From the NCBI GenBank assembly GCA_963813195.1, contig CAWEYC010000012.1, forward strand, positions 558,001-622,000: 64,000 nt of DNA, written 5' to 3'. This document shows positions 9,936 through 20,062 of this stretch, in pieces. Positions within the stretch are counted from its first letter, which is position 1. Every line of letters begins with the position of its first letter. The DNA is from Roseiarcus sp963813195 (lineage in GTDB: Bacteria > Pseudomonadota > Alphaproteobacteria > Rhizobiales > Beijerinckiaceae). The position numbers and the translations under genes are program-made. The notes below the pieces were generated by a model, which saw nothing but the letters and a program-made list of their open reading frames with translations, did no database searches and was not told the origin of the DNA.

Positions 9936-12900
9936 CTATTCGCCCGGCGCCGCGTGGCGCTTCCCCTCGCGGCGCGAAAGATGCTCGTGGCCCCATTCGC
10001 GCAGCCGTTGGAATACGGCGTAGAGCATCGGGATCAGGAAGACGCCGATCGAGGTCGCCGCCAACATGCCGGCGAACACCGAGGTGCCGATGTCGCGCCG
10101 GCTGATCTGCGCCGCTCCCTGCGCGACCACCAGCGGAGCGAGGCCGAACACAAAGGCGAACGACGTCATCATCACCGCGCGAAAGCGCATCCGTGCGCCA
10201 AGCGCCGCAGCGTCGACGATCGACATGCCGGCTTCGCGGCGCTCCTTCGCGAATTCGACGATCAGGATGCCGTTCTTGGCCGCCAGCGCGATCAGCACGA
10301 CGAGGCCGATCTGCGCATAGAGATCGAGGGTCAATCCGCCGATTATGACGCCGACGTAGGCGCCGAGCACGCCGACGACCACCGAAAGCAGAACCGGGAT
10401 CGGGATCATCCAGCTCTCATAGAGGCCGACGAGGAACAGGTAGGCGAAGATGACCGCGGTGGCGAGGATGGGTCCGGTCTGTCCGCTCGCCTCGTGTTCC
10501 TGAAAAGCGGTGCCGGTCCATTCGAAGGCGTAGCCCGGCGGCAGCGTCGCGTCCGACACCTCTTGCATCGCGGCGAGCGCCGCGCCCGAGGACGCTCCCG
10601 GCGCCGGGCTGCCGTTGATCGTCACCGAGCGATAATTGTTATAGCGCGTAATCACCTGCGGCCCGGTGACGTACCGCACTTGCGCGATCGAGCGCATCGG
10701 CACCATTTGGCCGGCCTTGTTGCGCACATAGATCCGCCAGATGTCCGCGATGCTGCTGCGATCGCCGGCCTCGCCCTCGATATTGACCTGCCAGGTGCGG
10801 CCGTAAAGGTTGAAGTTGTTGACGTAGAAGCCGCCGAGCGTCGACTCCAGCGCGGTGAAGACGTCGTTGATGTTGAGGCCCAGCGCTTGCGCCTTGTCAC
10901 GGTCGATATCGAGATAGATCGAGGGCGCGGTCGCGGTGAAGGTGGAAAAAACTCGCGCCAAGCGCGGGTCCCGGTTGGCGGCGGCGATGACGCCCTGCAC
11001 GGCGCTGCCGAGCTTGGCGGGATCCTGCCCCTCGAGCGCCTCGAGCTGGTATTCGAACCCGCCGCTGGTCGACAGGCCGATGATCGGCGGCAGGTTGAAG
11101 GGAACGACGGTGGCGGAACGGACCTGCTGCGCCTCCCCGAACATCCGGCGGATCAGAGCCTGCGCCGAATTGGCCGCGCCGACCCGGTCCTCGAACGGCT
11201 TGAGCTTCGCCACCAGGAACGCCGCGTTCGAACTCGTTGGCGCTGTCGAGGAGGGAGAACCCGATGACGGCGAAGGCGTCCTGCACCTGCGGCATCGAAC
11301 GCAGAACCTGCTCGACCTGCTGCACGGTCTCGCTGGTGCGCGCCACCGAGGCGCCATCCGGCAGTTGCACGTTGAGGAAGAAGGCGCCCTGGTCCTCCTC
11401 CGGGAGGAAGCTGGTCGGGGTGATCCGCGACAGGCCATAGACGCCTGCGGCGAAGACCGCGATGAGCAGCGGCGACAAAATGGCGACGCGCACCAGCCGC
11501 CGAACTGCCGCGGAGTAACCGTCGCGCACAAAGTCGATGCCTCGCAGCACTCGCCCCATGACGCCGCGCCGCGGCCCTTCATGGCGCAGCACAACGGCGC
11601 AGAGCGCCGGAGACAGCGTCAGCGCGTTGAGCGCGGAGATCAGCATGGCGGCGCTGATGGTGACGGCGAACTGACGGAAGAGCACCCCCGTTATGCCGGG
11701 GATGAACGCCACCGGCACGAAAACCGACAGCAGCACCAAGGTGATCGCGATGATCGGGCCGGTGATCTGGGTCATCGCCTTGATGGTCGCCTCGGCCGGC
11801 GTCAGGCTCGGCTCTTCCTCCATGACGCGCTCGACGTTCTCGACCACGACGATCGCGTCGTCGACGACGATGCCGATGGCGAGCACCATGGCGAGGAGCG
11901 ACACCGTATTGGCGGAATAGCCCATGAGCAGCAGAACGGCGAAGGCGCCGATCAGACTTACGGGAACCGCAACCGCGGGAATGAGAGTCGCGCGAATATT
12001 GCCGAGGAAGAGGAAGACGACGACGACGACGAGCGCGAAAGCCTCGGCGAGCGTCTTGAGCACCTCCTGGATCGTGTCGGCGACGAAGACGGTCGAATCG
12101 TAGACGACATGTGACTTGAGCCCGGGCGGAAAGCGCGCGCTGAGCTTCGCCAGCGCCTGATCGACCATCTTCGCCGTCTGCACCCCATTCGCGTCGGGCG
12201 TGAGATAGAGCGCCATGCCGACCGCCGGGCGGCCGTTGAGGCGGGTGACGACGTCATCGTTCTGGGCGCCCATTTCGACGCGGGCGACGTCCCGAACGCG
12301 CACCCTCGAACCATCCGGGTTGGCGCGCAGGACGATGTCGCCGAACTGCTCCGGCGTGGTCAGCCGGCCCTGCGTCTGCACGTTCATCTGAAATTGCTGG
12401 TCGTTGCCGACCGGGCGCGCGCCAATGCGTCCGACCGGCGCCTGGACGTTCTGCGCCTCGATGGCGTTGACGACATCGGACGGCGAGAGGCTCAGGCTGG
12501 TGAGCCGCTGCGTATCGAACCAGATTCGCATGGAGTAGTTGAGCCTGCCGAACAGCAGGGCTTGTCCCACCCCCGGCACGCGCGACAGCTCGTCGAGGAC
12601 GTTGATCGTGGCGTAGCTGGTGATGAACGTGGGGGTGAGCTTGGGATCCTCGCTGTAGAGCGTCATGAATTGGAGCACCGCGGCCGAACGCTTCAGCACC
12701 GTGAGGCCCTGCTGCTGCACCTCCTGCGGCAGCTGCGCCAGCGCGCTTTGCACGCGATTGTTGACGTTGACGGTGTCGATGTCGGCGTCGGTTCCCGGCA
12801 GGAAGCTGACCGTCAGGTTGTAGCTGCCGTCATTGCCGCTCGTCGACTTCATGTAGATCATCTTGTCGACGCCGACGATTTGCGCTTCGAGCGGCTGGGC

Positions 12901-13086
12901 GACAGAGGCCTCGACCACAGCGGCCGACGCGCCGGGATAGTTCGCGGTGACCTGGACGCGCGGCGGCACGATGTCCGGAAACTGCGCGACGGGAATGCGG
13001 GTGATCGCGATCAACCCGGCGAGCGTGATGACGATCGCAATGACGATGGCGAGCCGCGGGCGACGGATGAAGAGGGCGGAGATCAT
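9936..13086 (-). CDS. RND efflux permease (AcrB/MexF type), one-base frameshift near 11231
   Basis: This inner-membrane proton-drug antiporter resembles the HAE1 family. The first part, from ATG 13086 down to about 11235, carries the N-terminus MISALFIRRPRLAIV, the porter domain, and the proton-relay helix GIVVDDAIVVVENVERV. The second part, in another frame from about 11230 to 9936, carries the rest with the final transmembrane helices. The frames join if one base is removed at 11229-11236: coding-strand GAGTTCGA should be GAGTCGA, giving NESNAAFLVAKLKPF as in the family. The repaired length is about 1049 residues, normal for these pumps. The start overlaps the stop of the membrane fusion gene (ATGA). 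No outer membrane factor gene is adjacent. Confidence 0.9.
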
Positions 13087-14291
13087 TTCGGCGCTTCGTG
13101 GCTCGGCGCCGACCGCGCCGCGGTCGCATCCGCGGCGGCTTCGGGAGCGCTCGCGGCGGGAGCGGGCGCCACGGTCTGGCCCGGGCGGACGCGCTGGACG
13201 CCCTCGACGATCACTTTCTCACCCTCGCTGAGGCCGCTCGCCACCACCGCTAGCATCGGCGAGGGCGAGGACTCGGCGAGCTCTATGCGCCGCTGCTGCG
13301 CCTTGTCGTCGTCGCCGACGACGAAGACATAATCTCCGCTCTGATCGGTGAGCACGGCGGCGCGGGGGATGGTGAGAGCCTCGACCGGCTGGGCATCCTC
13401 CAGGATCGCGGTCACCAGTTCGCCGTCGACGAGCGTGCGCGCCGTGAGGTCGCCGTTGGCGCTCGTCAGCATGGGGTTGGCGACCACCGCCCTGAGGGCG
13501 ATCGTGTCGGTGCCTGGGGCCACGGAGTTGTCGAGGAAATCCAGGGCGCCGGTTTGGTCGTAGATGCGGCCGTCCGGAAGGCGAATCTTGACGACGACGG
13601 AGCGGAATCCGCCTTTCGCGGCGGCGCGCTCCAGCAGCGTCACGACGGTGCGCGTCGCGACGGGAAAGACGACGTACATCGGGTCCTGGCTGACGAGGGT
13701 GACAAGCACGCCGGAGTTCGGCGTGACATAATTGCCGACGGTTACCGCTGTGCGGCCGATCTTGCCGTCGACCGGCGCGCGAATGTCGGTATAGTCGAGA
13801 TTGATCCTGGACTGCTCGAGTTGCGCCTCGGCGTTCATCATCTGAGCCCGAATCGACAACTCGTTGGCAAGCGCCGTGTCGACGTTCGACTGCTGTCCCG
13901 CCGGCGTGTTGAGCAGCATCTTGGCGCGCGCCAAGGTCAGATCGGCGTTCTGCAGTTGCGCCTTATACTGGGCGACCAACGCCTGCTTCGCCTCGACATC
14001 GGCTTTGAATGGGCCTGGCTCGAGGCTATAGAGCAGGTCGCCCTTCTTGACCTCGGCGCCTTCCTTGAAGAGGCGCGCGTCGAGAAACGCCGCCACCCGC
14101 GCGACGAGATTGACCCGGTCGGTCGCCTGGATGCGCCCGATGTACTCGCTCGACGGCGTGATCGGCCTCAGCGCCGCCGGCACGACGCCGACGGCGGGCG
14201 GCTTGCCGGGCGCCTGCTGGGCAAGGGCTGAATAGGATGTGACGCACAGGGCGGCGGCGAATAGAAGCCGCGACCAACTTTCAACCTTCAT
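13083..14291 (-). CDS. RND efflux periplasmic adaptor (membrane fusion protein)
   Basis: This periplasmic adaptor of 402 residues links the RND permease to an outer membrane channel. A signal peptide is visible (LLFAAALCVTSYSALAQ). The core shows the lipoyl half-motifs (LVARVAAFLDARLFKEGAEVKKGDLL split around a coiled coil, then DIRAPVDGKIGRT), the beta-barrel and a membrane-proximal domain ending GEKVIVEGVQRVRPGQ. The start at 14291 is chosen because MKVESWSRLL begins the signal peptide; an upstream in-frame start would add a non-signal extension. Its stop overlaps the permease start, so both are co-translated. The Ala/Pro-rich C-terminal tail is low complexity. Confidence 0.92.
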   Translation of the reverse strand: MKVESWSRLLFAAALCVTSYSALAQQAPGKPPAVGVVPAALRPITPSSEYIGRIQATDRVNLVARVAAFLDARLFKEGAEVKKGDLLYSLEPGPFKADVEAKQALVAQYKAQLQNADLTLARAKMLLNTPAGQQSNVDTALANELSIRAQMMNAEAQLEQSRINLDYTDIRAPVDGKIGRTAVTVGNYVTPNSGVLVTLVSQDPMYVVFPVATRTVVTLLERAAAKGGFRSVVVKIRLPDGRIYDQTGALDFLDNSVAPGTDTIALRAVVANPMLTSANGDLTARTLVDGELVTAILEDAQPVEALTIPRAAVLTDQSGDYVFVVGDDDKAQQRRIELAESSPSPMLAVVASGLSEGEKVIVEGVQRVRPGQTVAPAPAASAPEAAADATAARSAPSHEAPK

Positions 14292-14495
14292 AAGCGCTCT
14301 TCCCAGGGTTAACGAATGGCGCCGGACCCGCAAAACAATGACTTACTATCCGGAATCGCGAGGCCGCGAAACAGCGCTCGCCGCATTTTGGTCAAACTCG
14401 CCGCAACCAGCTTTCCGCCGCCCGTAAACCGCTTCGGCGGGCAGGCTCGGCCCCACGTTGGACCCCGACGCGCCGCGCCGCGCCGGCTCGGAACT

Positions 14496-14945
14496 TCACT
14501 GCGCGCCAGACGCTTCTCCGTCGAGAAGCGCCAGGGTGCGCTCGTCCGTGCAGCCTTCGCAATAGCGATCGAGCGCCCGCCAGAACGGGCTCTCGCGACT
14601 TGCTGCCGCGCGCGCGAACAGGGTCATCGAAGACCGGAACTTCATGTCGTCGGGCGCGCCGAAGATCGCATGAAGGGATCGACCCTCGATCGCGAGCACG
14701 GTCTCGACGCAGCCGCTCAGCCTCGCCGCCAACAGCGGATGAGCGAGATAGGCCCGCGCCTCCTCGAGGGACGCGAGGCCATAAAACTCGGCCGTCGAGG
14801 AGCGTCCGAGGCCGCGCAATTGTGGAAATATGAACCACATCCAGTGACTGCGTTTCCGCCCCGCCTTCAGTTCGCCAAGGGCCGTCTCGAAGACCGGCGC
14901 TTGCGCCGTCACGAATCGCTGGAAATCGAAGCGATCGGCTTCCAT
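14496..14945 (-). CDS. DUF1810 family protein
   Basis: This small cytosolic protein of 149 residues matches DUF1810 over its full length: it begins with FDFQRFVTAQ, then has the invariant SHWMWFIFPQLRGLG segment, the EARAYLAHP helix and a later SSMTLFA. The fold resembles YjhX/calpastatin-like helical proteins, but the function is unknown. The ATG is at the complement of 14943-14945. Read 5' to 3' on the minus strand it follows the GST gene with a 47-bp gap and may be co-transcribed with it. Confidence 0.9.
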   Translation of the reverse strand: MEADRFDFQRFVTAQAPVFETALGELKAGRKRSHWMWFIFPQLRGLGRSSTAEFYGLASLEEARAYLAHPLLAARLSGCVETVLAIEGRSLHAIFGAPDDMKFRSSMTLFARAAASRESPFWRALDRYCEGCTDERTLALLDGEASGAQ

Positions 14946-14992
14946 GTTGAACCCCGATCTCCCCCCGTCGCAGAGTTGCCCCAACTCGACTG

Positions 14993-15736
14993 CTAGACGG
15001 CGATCAGGCCGCCTTCCGCGGGAGCCGGTCGGGCGCGCTGGTTGTAGAGCAGCTTCATGCGCCGTTCCCGCTCTTCCGCCGGCAGGGTCTCGGGATCCTC
15101 GGTCGGGCCGCCCGTCACCGCCAAGCCGCGCTGGACCGCGGGGCGCGCGCTGAGTTCGTCGAACCAACGCTTGAAATATTTGAACTCTTCGATGTCCTGA
15201 CCCTGCGCCTGCCAGTTCACGGTCCAGGGATAGCAGATCATGTCGGCGATAGTATATTCGTCGCCGGCGAGATAGCGGCGATTGTAGAGCTGATTGTTGA
15301 GGACGCCATAGAGCCGGTTGGCCTCGTCGGTGAAGCGACGGACAGCGTAGGATTGGTCGCCCTGCTTGTCGCCCAGGCGACGAAAGTGGCCGCCCTCGCC
15401 GAGCTTCGGACCTTGGTTGGCCATCTGCCAGATCACCCACTGGTTGACCTCGTAGCGATGGCGAATGTCTTGGGGATAAAAGCGGCCGGCCTTCTCCGCG
15501 AGATACATCATGATCGCGCCGGACTCGAAGATGCTGATCGGCGGCCCGCCGTCGGCTGGAGCGTGGTCGACCAGCGCCGGCATCCGATTGTTGGGGCTTA
15601 TCTTGAGGTAGTTCTCTTTGAACTGGTCGCCCTTGCCGATGTTGCAAGGCACGACATTGTACGGCATCCCCAACTCTTCCAGCAGGATCGTGACTTTCTT
15701 GCCGTTCGGCGTCGGCCAATAGTGCAGATCAATCAT
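14993..15736 (-). CDS. Glutathione S-transferase family protein (YfcG/YghU-like)
   Basis: This protein of 247 residues has an N-terminal thioredoxin-like GST domain (MIDLHYWPTPNGKKVTILLEE) with the glutathione-binding ISPNNRMPALVD and SGAIMMYLAEK motifs, then an all-helical C-terminal domain (YTIADMICYPW). The TPNGKK active-site region resembles the Nu-class disulfide-bond oxidoreductases YfcG and YghU, which use Thr/Asn rather than a catalytic Cys. That suggests a thiol/disulfide or peroxide role rather than classic conjugation. The start is the ATG at 15736; a longer frame upstream gives a non-homologous extension. Confidence 0.9.
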   Translation of the reverse strand: MIDLHYWPTPNGKKVTILLEELGMPYNVVPCNIGKGDQFKENYLKISPNNRMPALVDHAPADGGPPISIFESGAIMMYLAEKAGRFYPQDIRHRYEVNQWVIWQMANQGPKLGEGGHFRRLGDKQGDQSYAVRRFTDEANRLYGVLNNQLYNRRYLAGDEYTIADMICYPWTVNWQAQGQDIEEFKYFKRWFDELSARPAVQRGLAVTGGPTEDPETLPAEERERRMKLLYNQRARPAPAEGGLIAV

Positions 15737-15904
15737 GTCAACGGGCTCCAGTGTCGATCGAAGGATATATAGGACCGACGCGCCGCGCCCGCAGCCCGCT
15801 GGCGCCGCCAAAGGCCGCCAGTTTTCTGTTTCTGAAAAACGGAACGCATGTTACGCTATGAAAATCGCTCTTCGCCAGGCGCTCCGCTGGTCGGTTGGCT
15901 GCGG

Positions 15905-16062
15905 GCGCGCGGGAGCGTCGTTGGCGCAAGTTGACAGGTCGACGAAATCCCATTTTTCTGTTTGCAAACCATTGATTTCACACAAAACGGCCAACGAAAT
16001 CCTTGGAAATGTTTGGAGAAGAAGGCTGGAAATTTGACAATGTTTGACGTCGGTTTGACGTC
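15905..16062 (-). repeat. Phased CAAR-array repeat with palindromic core, copy 1 (inverted)
   Basis: Lies in the 364-bp gap between the GST start and the DMT transporter end, where no gene is seen. Read on the minus strand it has CAAA/CAAG motifs about 10-11 bp apart (TTTGAC on the plus strand at 16033, 16043 and 16054), then the core CCAAGGATTTCGTTGGCC and a perfect palindrome GTTTGCAAAC at 15960-15969, followed by an A-rich stretch. The same core occurs at 53950-54030 with about 80% identity by eye. Short reading frames across it are not convincing genes. Confidence 0.7.
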
Positions 16063-16100
16063 GCAAGGGGACGGAAAACAGACGAGGCGACGGAAAAACG

Positions 16101-17018
16101 CTAATTCGAGACGTTGGGGGCGGGCGCGCTCGCTCCTGACGCGGCCATGGCGATTACGGCGGCCAGGATGATCGCCCCGCCGACCAATGTGGCTGTAGCG
16201 GGCGTTTCGCCGAACGCGAGCCAAACCCACACCGGGCCGAAAATCGTCTCGGTCTGCGCGAGCACGGTCTGCCCGACCGCGGGCACGACCGGCGCGCCGC
16301 GGAGAAACAAGGTGAAGCCGAGGCCCATCAGGACGAAGCCGGCGGCGAAGGCCGAGAGCGTCTCGAAGAGCGGGGGAGCCAGCGTCGCCCCCTCGCCGAG
16401 CGTGACGCCGGCGGCGAGCAGCGCCGATAAGACGCCATAGCCCACCATGGCGGGGGCGAAGTCGCGGTCAGGGGCCAGGCGCATACAGACGCTCACCGTG
16501 GCGAAGCTCAGGGCCGAGAGGACAGCCAGGAGATCGCCGACGATATGGCCGGTCTCAAACCCGCCGCCGACGATGACGGCGAGGCCGCAGAAGCCCAGCG
16601 CCACCGAGCCGACTTGTCGGGCGTCGAGCCGCTCGCCCAGAACGAGGAAGCCGAGGACGGCCGAGAGCAACGGCGAGCTGGAGGAGAGGAAGAGCGCGTT
16701 GGCGACGCTGGTGAGTTTCAGCGCCACGATGAAGCCGATCGCCGAAAGGCTCAGTGCGAGCGTGGCGATGGCGCCCTGGAGGCGGTTGGGGAGCGCGCGG
16801 GGCTCTCGCGAGCGCGCCAGCAGCGCGAAGGCGACGGCGGTGCCGAGCCCGCGATAAACGAGAAACTGCCAGGAATCGAGATGCGGCGCCAGGCGAATGA
16901 AAACGCCGGTGAAGCTCCAGCACAGCCCCGCGGCGAGCACATAGAGCGCGCCAGCGAGGAAGCGGGGTTGCGAGCGGATCGCCGTCGCGCCGGCCGGCGA
17001 CAAAGCGCCTCGGCTCAT
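16101..17018 (-). CDS. DMT superfamily transporter (EamA family)
   Basis: This inner-membrane protein of 305 residues has ten predicted helices arranged as two EamA repeats (about 20-150 and 160-290). Visible family features are GLCWSFTGVFIRLAP in the first repeat, the conserved Arg in LVYRGLGTA, LFLSSSSPLLSAVLGFLVLGERL and the second-repeat AQTETIFGPVWVWLAFGE. These proteins usually export amino acids or other small metabolites. The ATG at 17018 overlaps the stop of the upstream BKACE gene (ATGA), so the transporter may handle a substrate or product of that enzyme. That functional link is inference. Confidence 0.88.
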   Translation of the reverse strand: MSRGALSPAGATAIRSQPRFLAGALYVLAAGLCWSFTGVFIRLAPHLDSWQFLVYRGLGTAVAFALLARSREPRALPNRLQGAIATLALSLSAIGFIVALKLTSVANALFLSSSSPLLSAVLGFLVLGERLDARQVGSVALGFCGLAVIVGGGFETGHIVGDLLAVLSALSFATVSVCMRLAPDRDFAPAMVGYGVLSALLAAGVTLGEGATLAPPLFETLSAFAAGFVLMGLGFTLFLRGAPVVPAVGQTVLAQTETIFGPVWVWLAFGETPATATLVGGAIILAAVIAMAASGASAPAPNVSN

Positions 17019-17900
17019 GAACGCGGCTTTGCGAGGCCGAGCTTGGCCCGCGCCTCGGCGGGGCCGAGAACCTTTGCGCCCATCCGCTCGACGATCTCTC
17101 TGGCGCGCGCCGTCAGCGACCCGTTGCTGGCGGGCACGCCGCGATCGAGCCAGATATTGTCCTCGAGGCCGACGCGCACGTTGCCGCCGAGCAGGATGGC
17201 CTGAGCGACGAACGCCATTTGCAACCGGCCGATCGCGAAACCCGCCCAATTGGCCCCGGCGGGCAAATGATTGCGCATCGCCAGCATCGCCTCGGTCGTC
17301 GCCTCGGCCCCCCAGGGAACTCCCATGCAGAGCTGGAATAAGGGCGGAGCCTCGACGAGACCTTCGGCGATCAGTTGTTTGGCGAGCCAAATGTGGCCGA
17401 GTTCGAAGCATTCGATCTCCGGCTTCACGCCGACGTCGCGGATGCGCGTCGCCATCTCGCGCAGCACATCCGCCGTCGCAAGGAATGCGCTGTCGCCGAA
17501 ATTGAGCGAGCCGCAATCGAGCGTGCAAATCTCCGGGCGCAGTTCCTCGATATGGGCCACGCGCTCGGCGGCGCCCGCCATGTCGGTGCCAGGGCCGCCG
17601 CGATCGGGATGCGCGGCGTTGAAGAAGAAGTCGCCGCCCATGCCGGCGGTGATGTTGATGACGACGTCGACGCCCGATTGCCTGATGTGGCCGACTGTTT
17701 CGCGGTAGAGGGCGGGGTCGCGCGCGGCCTTGCCGGTTTTGGGATCGCGGACGTGAAGATGCACGATCGCCGCGCCGGCGCGCGCCGCCTCCAGCGCCGA
17801 GATCGGCGATCTGGCGCGGCGTGACGGGAATGGCGGGATGCTTGCCGACCGTGTCGCCCGCGCCGGTCACGGCGCAGGATATGATGACCTCGTGGTTCAT
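17015..17900 (-). CDS. Beta-keto acid cleavage enzyme (BKACE, DUF849), one-base frameshift near 17811
   Basis: This Zn-dependent enzyme belongs to the 3-keto-5-aminohexanoate cleavage family, which condenses a beta-keto acid with acetyl-CoA to give acetoacetate and a new CoA ester. The N-terminal part is MNHEVIISCAVTGAGDT and VTPRQIAD. The rest resumes in another frame at VHLHVRDPKTGKAARD, with the zinc His pair HLH, the TAGMGG loop, LDCGSLNFGD and GNVRVGLEDN. Removing one base in coding-strand GATCTCGG (17808-17816) restores IADSALEAARAGAA, the usual family sequence. The repaired length is 294 residues. The side-chain specificity of BKACE enzymes varies and cannot be read here. It overlaps the DMT transporter start. 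Confidence 0.88.
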
Positions 17901-18034
17901 GGGCCCCTCCCGCCTTCTTGTTCGCCCAGAGGCAAACCCCAAACGACGAAACTGCGCCATCCCTGATGGGCGCACAATGGCGGCGGCGCTCTCGACGACG
18001 CGGCAAAATTAATATCGGGCGATCAGAAAAAGAC

Positions 18035-18604
18035 GTGACGGCTTGCCAGGACGCGTCTCTTCGGTGGGGCTGGCCCGCCGGTCTGCTCGGCGGCGCCGGC
18101 GCGTTTGCGGCGAGCGCAGCCGCATTTCAGGTCGGCGAGTTCGCGCCGTCGATCCTTTTCACCCTCGCGCTCGGCGCGCTTGTCGTCACGCTCCGACTTT
18201 TGCCGCGCGACTTTCAGGCGCCCGCTCCGACCCGAGCGCCATGGTGGGAAATTCCGACGCGCATGACGCTGGTGACGGCGCTGGTCGTGGCGGTTACGTC
18301 GTTCGCTTCACTGCGCGGCGCGCGCGCCAGCGGCGTCGTCGCGACATTTCCGCTGATCGGCGCTGCGCTCGGCGTCTTCGCCCATCGCGCGCACGGGCCC
18401 CGCGCTGGCGTTGCTGTTCTCAGGGGCATGGCGAGCGCCTTGTTCGCTTTCGCGGCTTTCTTCTACGTCGTCGGCTTGGCGCTCCCGCGCGCCGGTCTGC
18501 TTGCCGCCTTCTCGATGGCGACGCTCGCGGCGCTCACCATCCAGGGCGCGACGCTGAGGCTCGTGCGCGGCGGGGCCACACGTGCGCTCGCACGAGGTCT
18601 CTAA
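18035..18604 (+). CDS. Conserved membrane protein of unknown function
   Basis: This protein of about 189 residues has at least five hydrophobic segments: GLLGGAGAFAASAAAF, ILFTLALGALVVTL, TLVTALVVAVTSFA, GVVATFPLIGAALGVFAH and ALFAFAAFFYVVGLAL. A polar loop carries WWEIPTRM, and a GVLRGM-like VAVLRGMASALF precedes the last helices. I recognise the pattern from small alphaproteobacterial inner-membrane proteins without assigned function. The GTG at 18035 is preferred because the longer frame starting near 17918 adds an arginine-rich, non-membrane extension. It is divergent from the BKACE gene. The function is not known. Confidence 0.6.
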   Translation: MTACQDASLRWGWPAGLLGGAGAFAASAAAFQVGEFAPSILFTLALGALVVTLRLLPRDFQAPAPTRAPWWEIPTRMTLVTALVVAVTSFASLRGARASGVVATFPLIGAALGVFAHRAHGPRAGVAVLRGMASALFAFAAFFYVVGLALPRAGLLAAFSMATLAALTIQGATLRLVRGGATRALARGL

Positions 18605-18620
18605 AAAAGTCGAGGGGCGC

Positions 18621-19136
18621 CTACTTCGGCGCGTCGGGACCGGGATTGTCCCGATGATCCATCATCCGTCCTTCGTGCTGTCGAGACGGCCTGAGGGTCG
18701 CAAGCAGCCAGCGGAAATGGCTCTTCTGCGAATCATCCAGGCTGTCGTAAAGCGGCTTGGCCGCGCTGGCGATCGCCTTGAGATCCGAGGAAGCCTTGGC
18801 AAGGCGGTCAGCGATGCTATTCAAGTGTTCGAGCGGGGAGGGGCGCTGGCCATGGTCCGCCTCTCGCATGGCGTGCATCTCGTCCGCGCGCGCCTTGGCG
18901 GCGTCGCGGACGGCGGCCTCGAACGGCGCCCAGTTCTTCTCCTGCTCGGGCGTCAGCTTCAAGGCCGCTTTCATGCCGGCCAGGCGGGCGTCGAGCATGA
19001 CGCCGCGCATTTGCCCCATATCTCGCAGTTGGCCCGCAGGCGCCGTCTGATCGTCGGGAGCGGCGGCGGCGCCGGGCGCGGGAGCTGAACTGGCCAGCAC
19101 AGCGACAGCGAAAGAGAGAACGACGAGCTTTTGCAT
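18621..19136 (-). CDS. LTXXQ-motif (Spy/CpxP-like) periplasmic protein
   Basis: This protein of 171 residues has an N-terminal signal peptide (LVVLSFAVAVLASSAPA). The mature part is helical and hydrophilic and contains the hallmark LTPEQEKNWAPFE, followed by a second helical hairpin ending LDDSQKSHFRWLLATL. Proteins of this family act as periplasmic chaperones or envelope stress sensors (CpxP, Spy) and are common in rhizobia. The His/Arg/Asp-rich C-terminus (HEGRMMDHRDN) is typical. It converges on the membrane protein gene 16 bp away, so it is its own transcription unit. Confidence 0.87.
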   Translation of the reverse strand: MQKLVVLSFAVAVLASSAPAPGAAAAPDDQTAPAGQLRDMGQMRGVMLDARLAGMKAALKLTPEQEKNWAPFEAAVRDAAKARADEMHAMREADHGQRPSPLEHLNSIADRLAKASSDLKAIASAAKPLYDSLDDSQKSHFRWLLATLRPSRQHEGRMMDHRDNPGPDAPK

Positions 19137-19284
19137 CGGTTCGCCTTTTCCATTTCCAGACCGAGGCTCTATCGCCTCATTCTGACATTCAAGTTACATC
19201 CTCGTGTCTGCGCCGACGAGTCAAAGATGCCATTGACGGACGTTCGCGCTTCCCGCAATGCTCAGCTTTTGTGGAGGAATCGGA

Positions 19285-20061
19285 ATGAGCGAGGGCGGCG
19301 TCATCGGTAAGCTTGCTCATGGCCTCGCAAGCGGGAGCGGTGTCCTCACCGCCTGGATCGGCGTCAACGACGCCACGATCGCGGATGCGTTGGCGCGTGA
19401 ATCCTTCGACGCCGTCACGCTCGACATGCAGCACGGCGGCGTCGACTTCGTCGGCGCGGCTCGGACGATCGTCGCTGTCGCGCTCGCGGGAAAGCCCGCG
19501 ATCGTGCGAATTCCGGTTGGCGATTTCCCGTGCGCCAGCCGTCTTGCCGACGCTGGCGCGGCGGCGGTCATCGCCCCGATGATCAATAGCGCCGAGGACG
19601 CGCGCCGTTTCGCCGATTTCATGAAATATCCGCCGCTCGGGCAGCGCTCGTGGGGGCCGCGCGCGGCGCTTTCGCTCAGCGGATTGATCGGCCCCGCTTA
19701 TCTCCACAGCGCGAATGCGGTGACGCTGGCGATAGCGATGATCGAGACGCGCGCGGCGCTCGAAGCGCTGGACGATATATTGTCGACAGAGGGAATCGAC
19801 GGCGTCTTCGTCGGGCCGTCTGATCTTTCGATTGCGCTCAATCGCGGTGCCGTGGTCGATCCTCACGGCGGCGATGTCGATGCGGCGCTGTCGCGCATCG
19901 TTGACCGCGTCAGGGCGCACGGCAAGTTCGCCGGCGTTTTCTGCTTCGACGGCGCGCGCGCCAAGGCGGCGCTGGCGCGCGGCTTTGCCTTGTGTTCCAT
20001 TTCGACCGACCTGCTCCTGCTGCGTTCCGCGGCGCGGTCGGAACTCGCTGCAGCGCGCTGA
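19285..20061 (+). CDS. HpcH/HpaI family aldolase (class II, 2-oxo acid aldolase)
   Basis: This protein of 258 residues is a metal-dependent TIM-barrel aldolase like 4-hydroxy-2-oxoheptanedioate aldolase, which cleaves a hydroxy-oxo acid to pyruvate (or glyoxylate) and an aldehyde. Visible family features are LDMQHGGVDF with the catalytic His, VRIPVGD with the phosphate-like Arg, AAAVIAPMINSAEDA, the RSWGPRAA loop, the metal ligand Glu in AIAMIETRAA and VGPSDLSIALN with the second metal ligand Asp. The start at 19285 is chosen because GGAGGAATCGG lies just before it. The natural substrate is unknown, and neighbours give no pathway. Confidence 0.88.
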   Translation: MSEGGVIGKLAHGLASGSGVLTAWIGVNDATIADALARESFDAVTLDMQHGGVDFVGAARTIVAVALAGKPAIVRIPVGDFPCASRLADAGAAAVIAPMINSAEDARRFADFMKYPPLGQRSWGPRAALSLSGLIGPAYLHSANAVTLAIAMIETRAALEALDDILSTEGIDGVFVGPSDLSIALNRGAVVDPHGGDVDAALSRIVDRVRAHGKFAGVFCFDGARAKAALARGFALCSISTDLLLLRSAARSELAAAR

Positions 20062-20062
20062 G

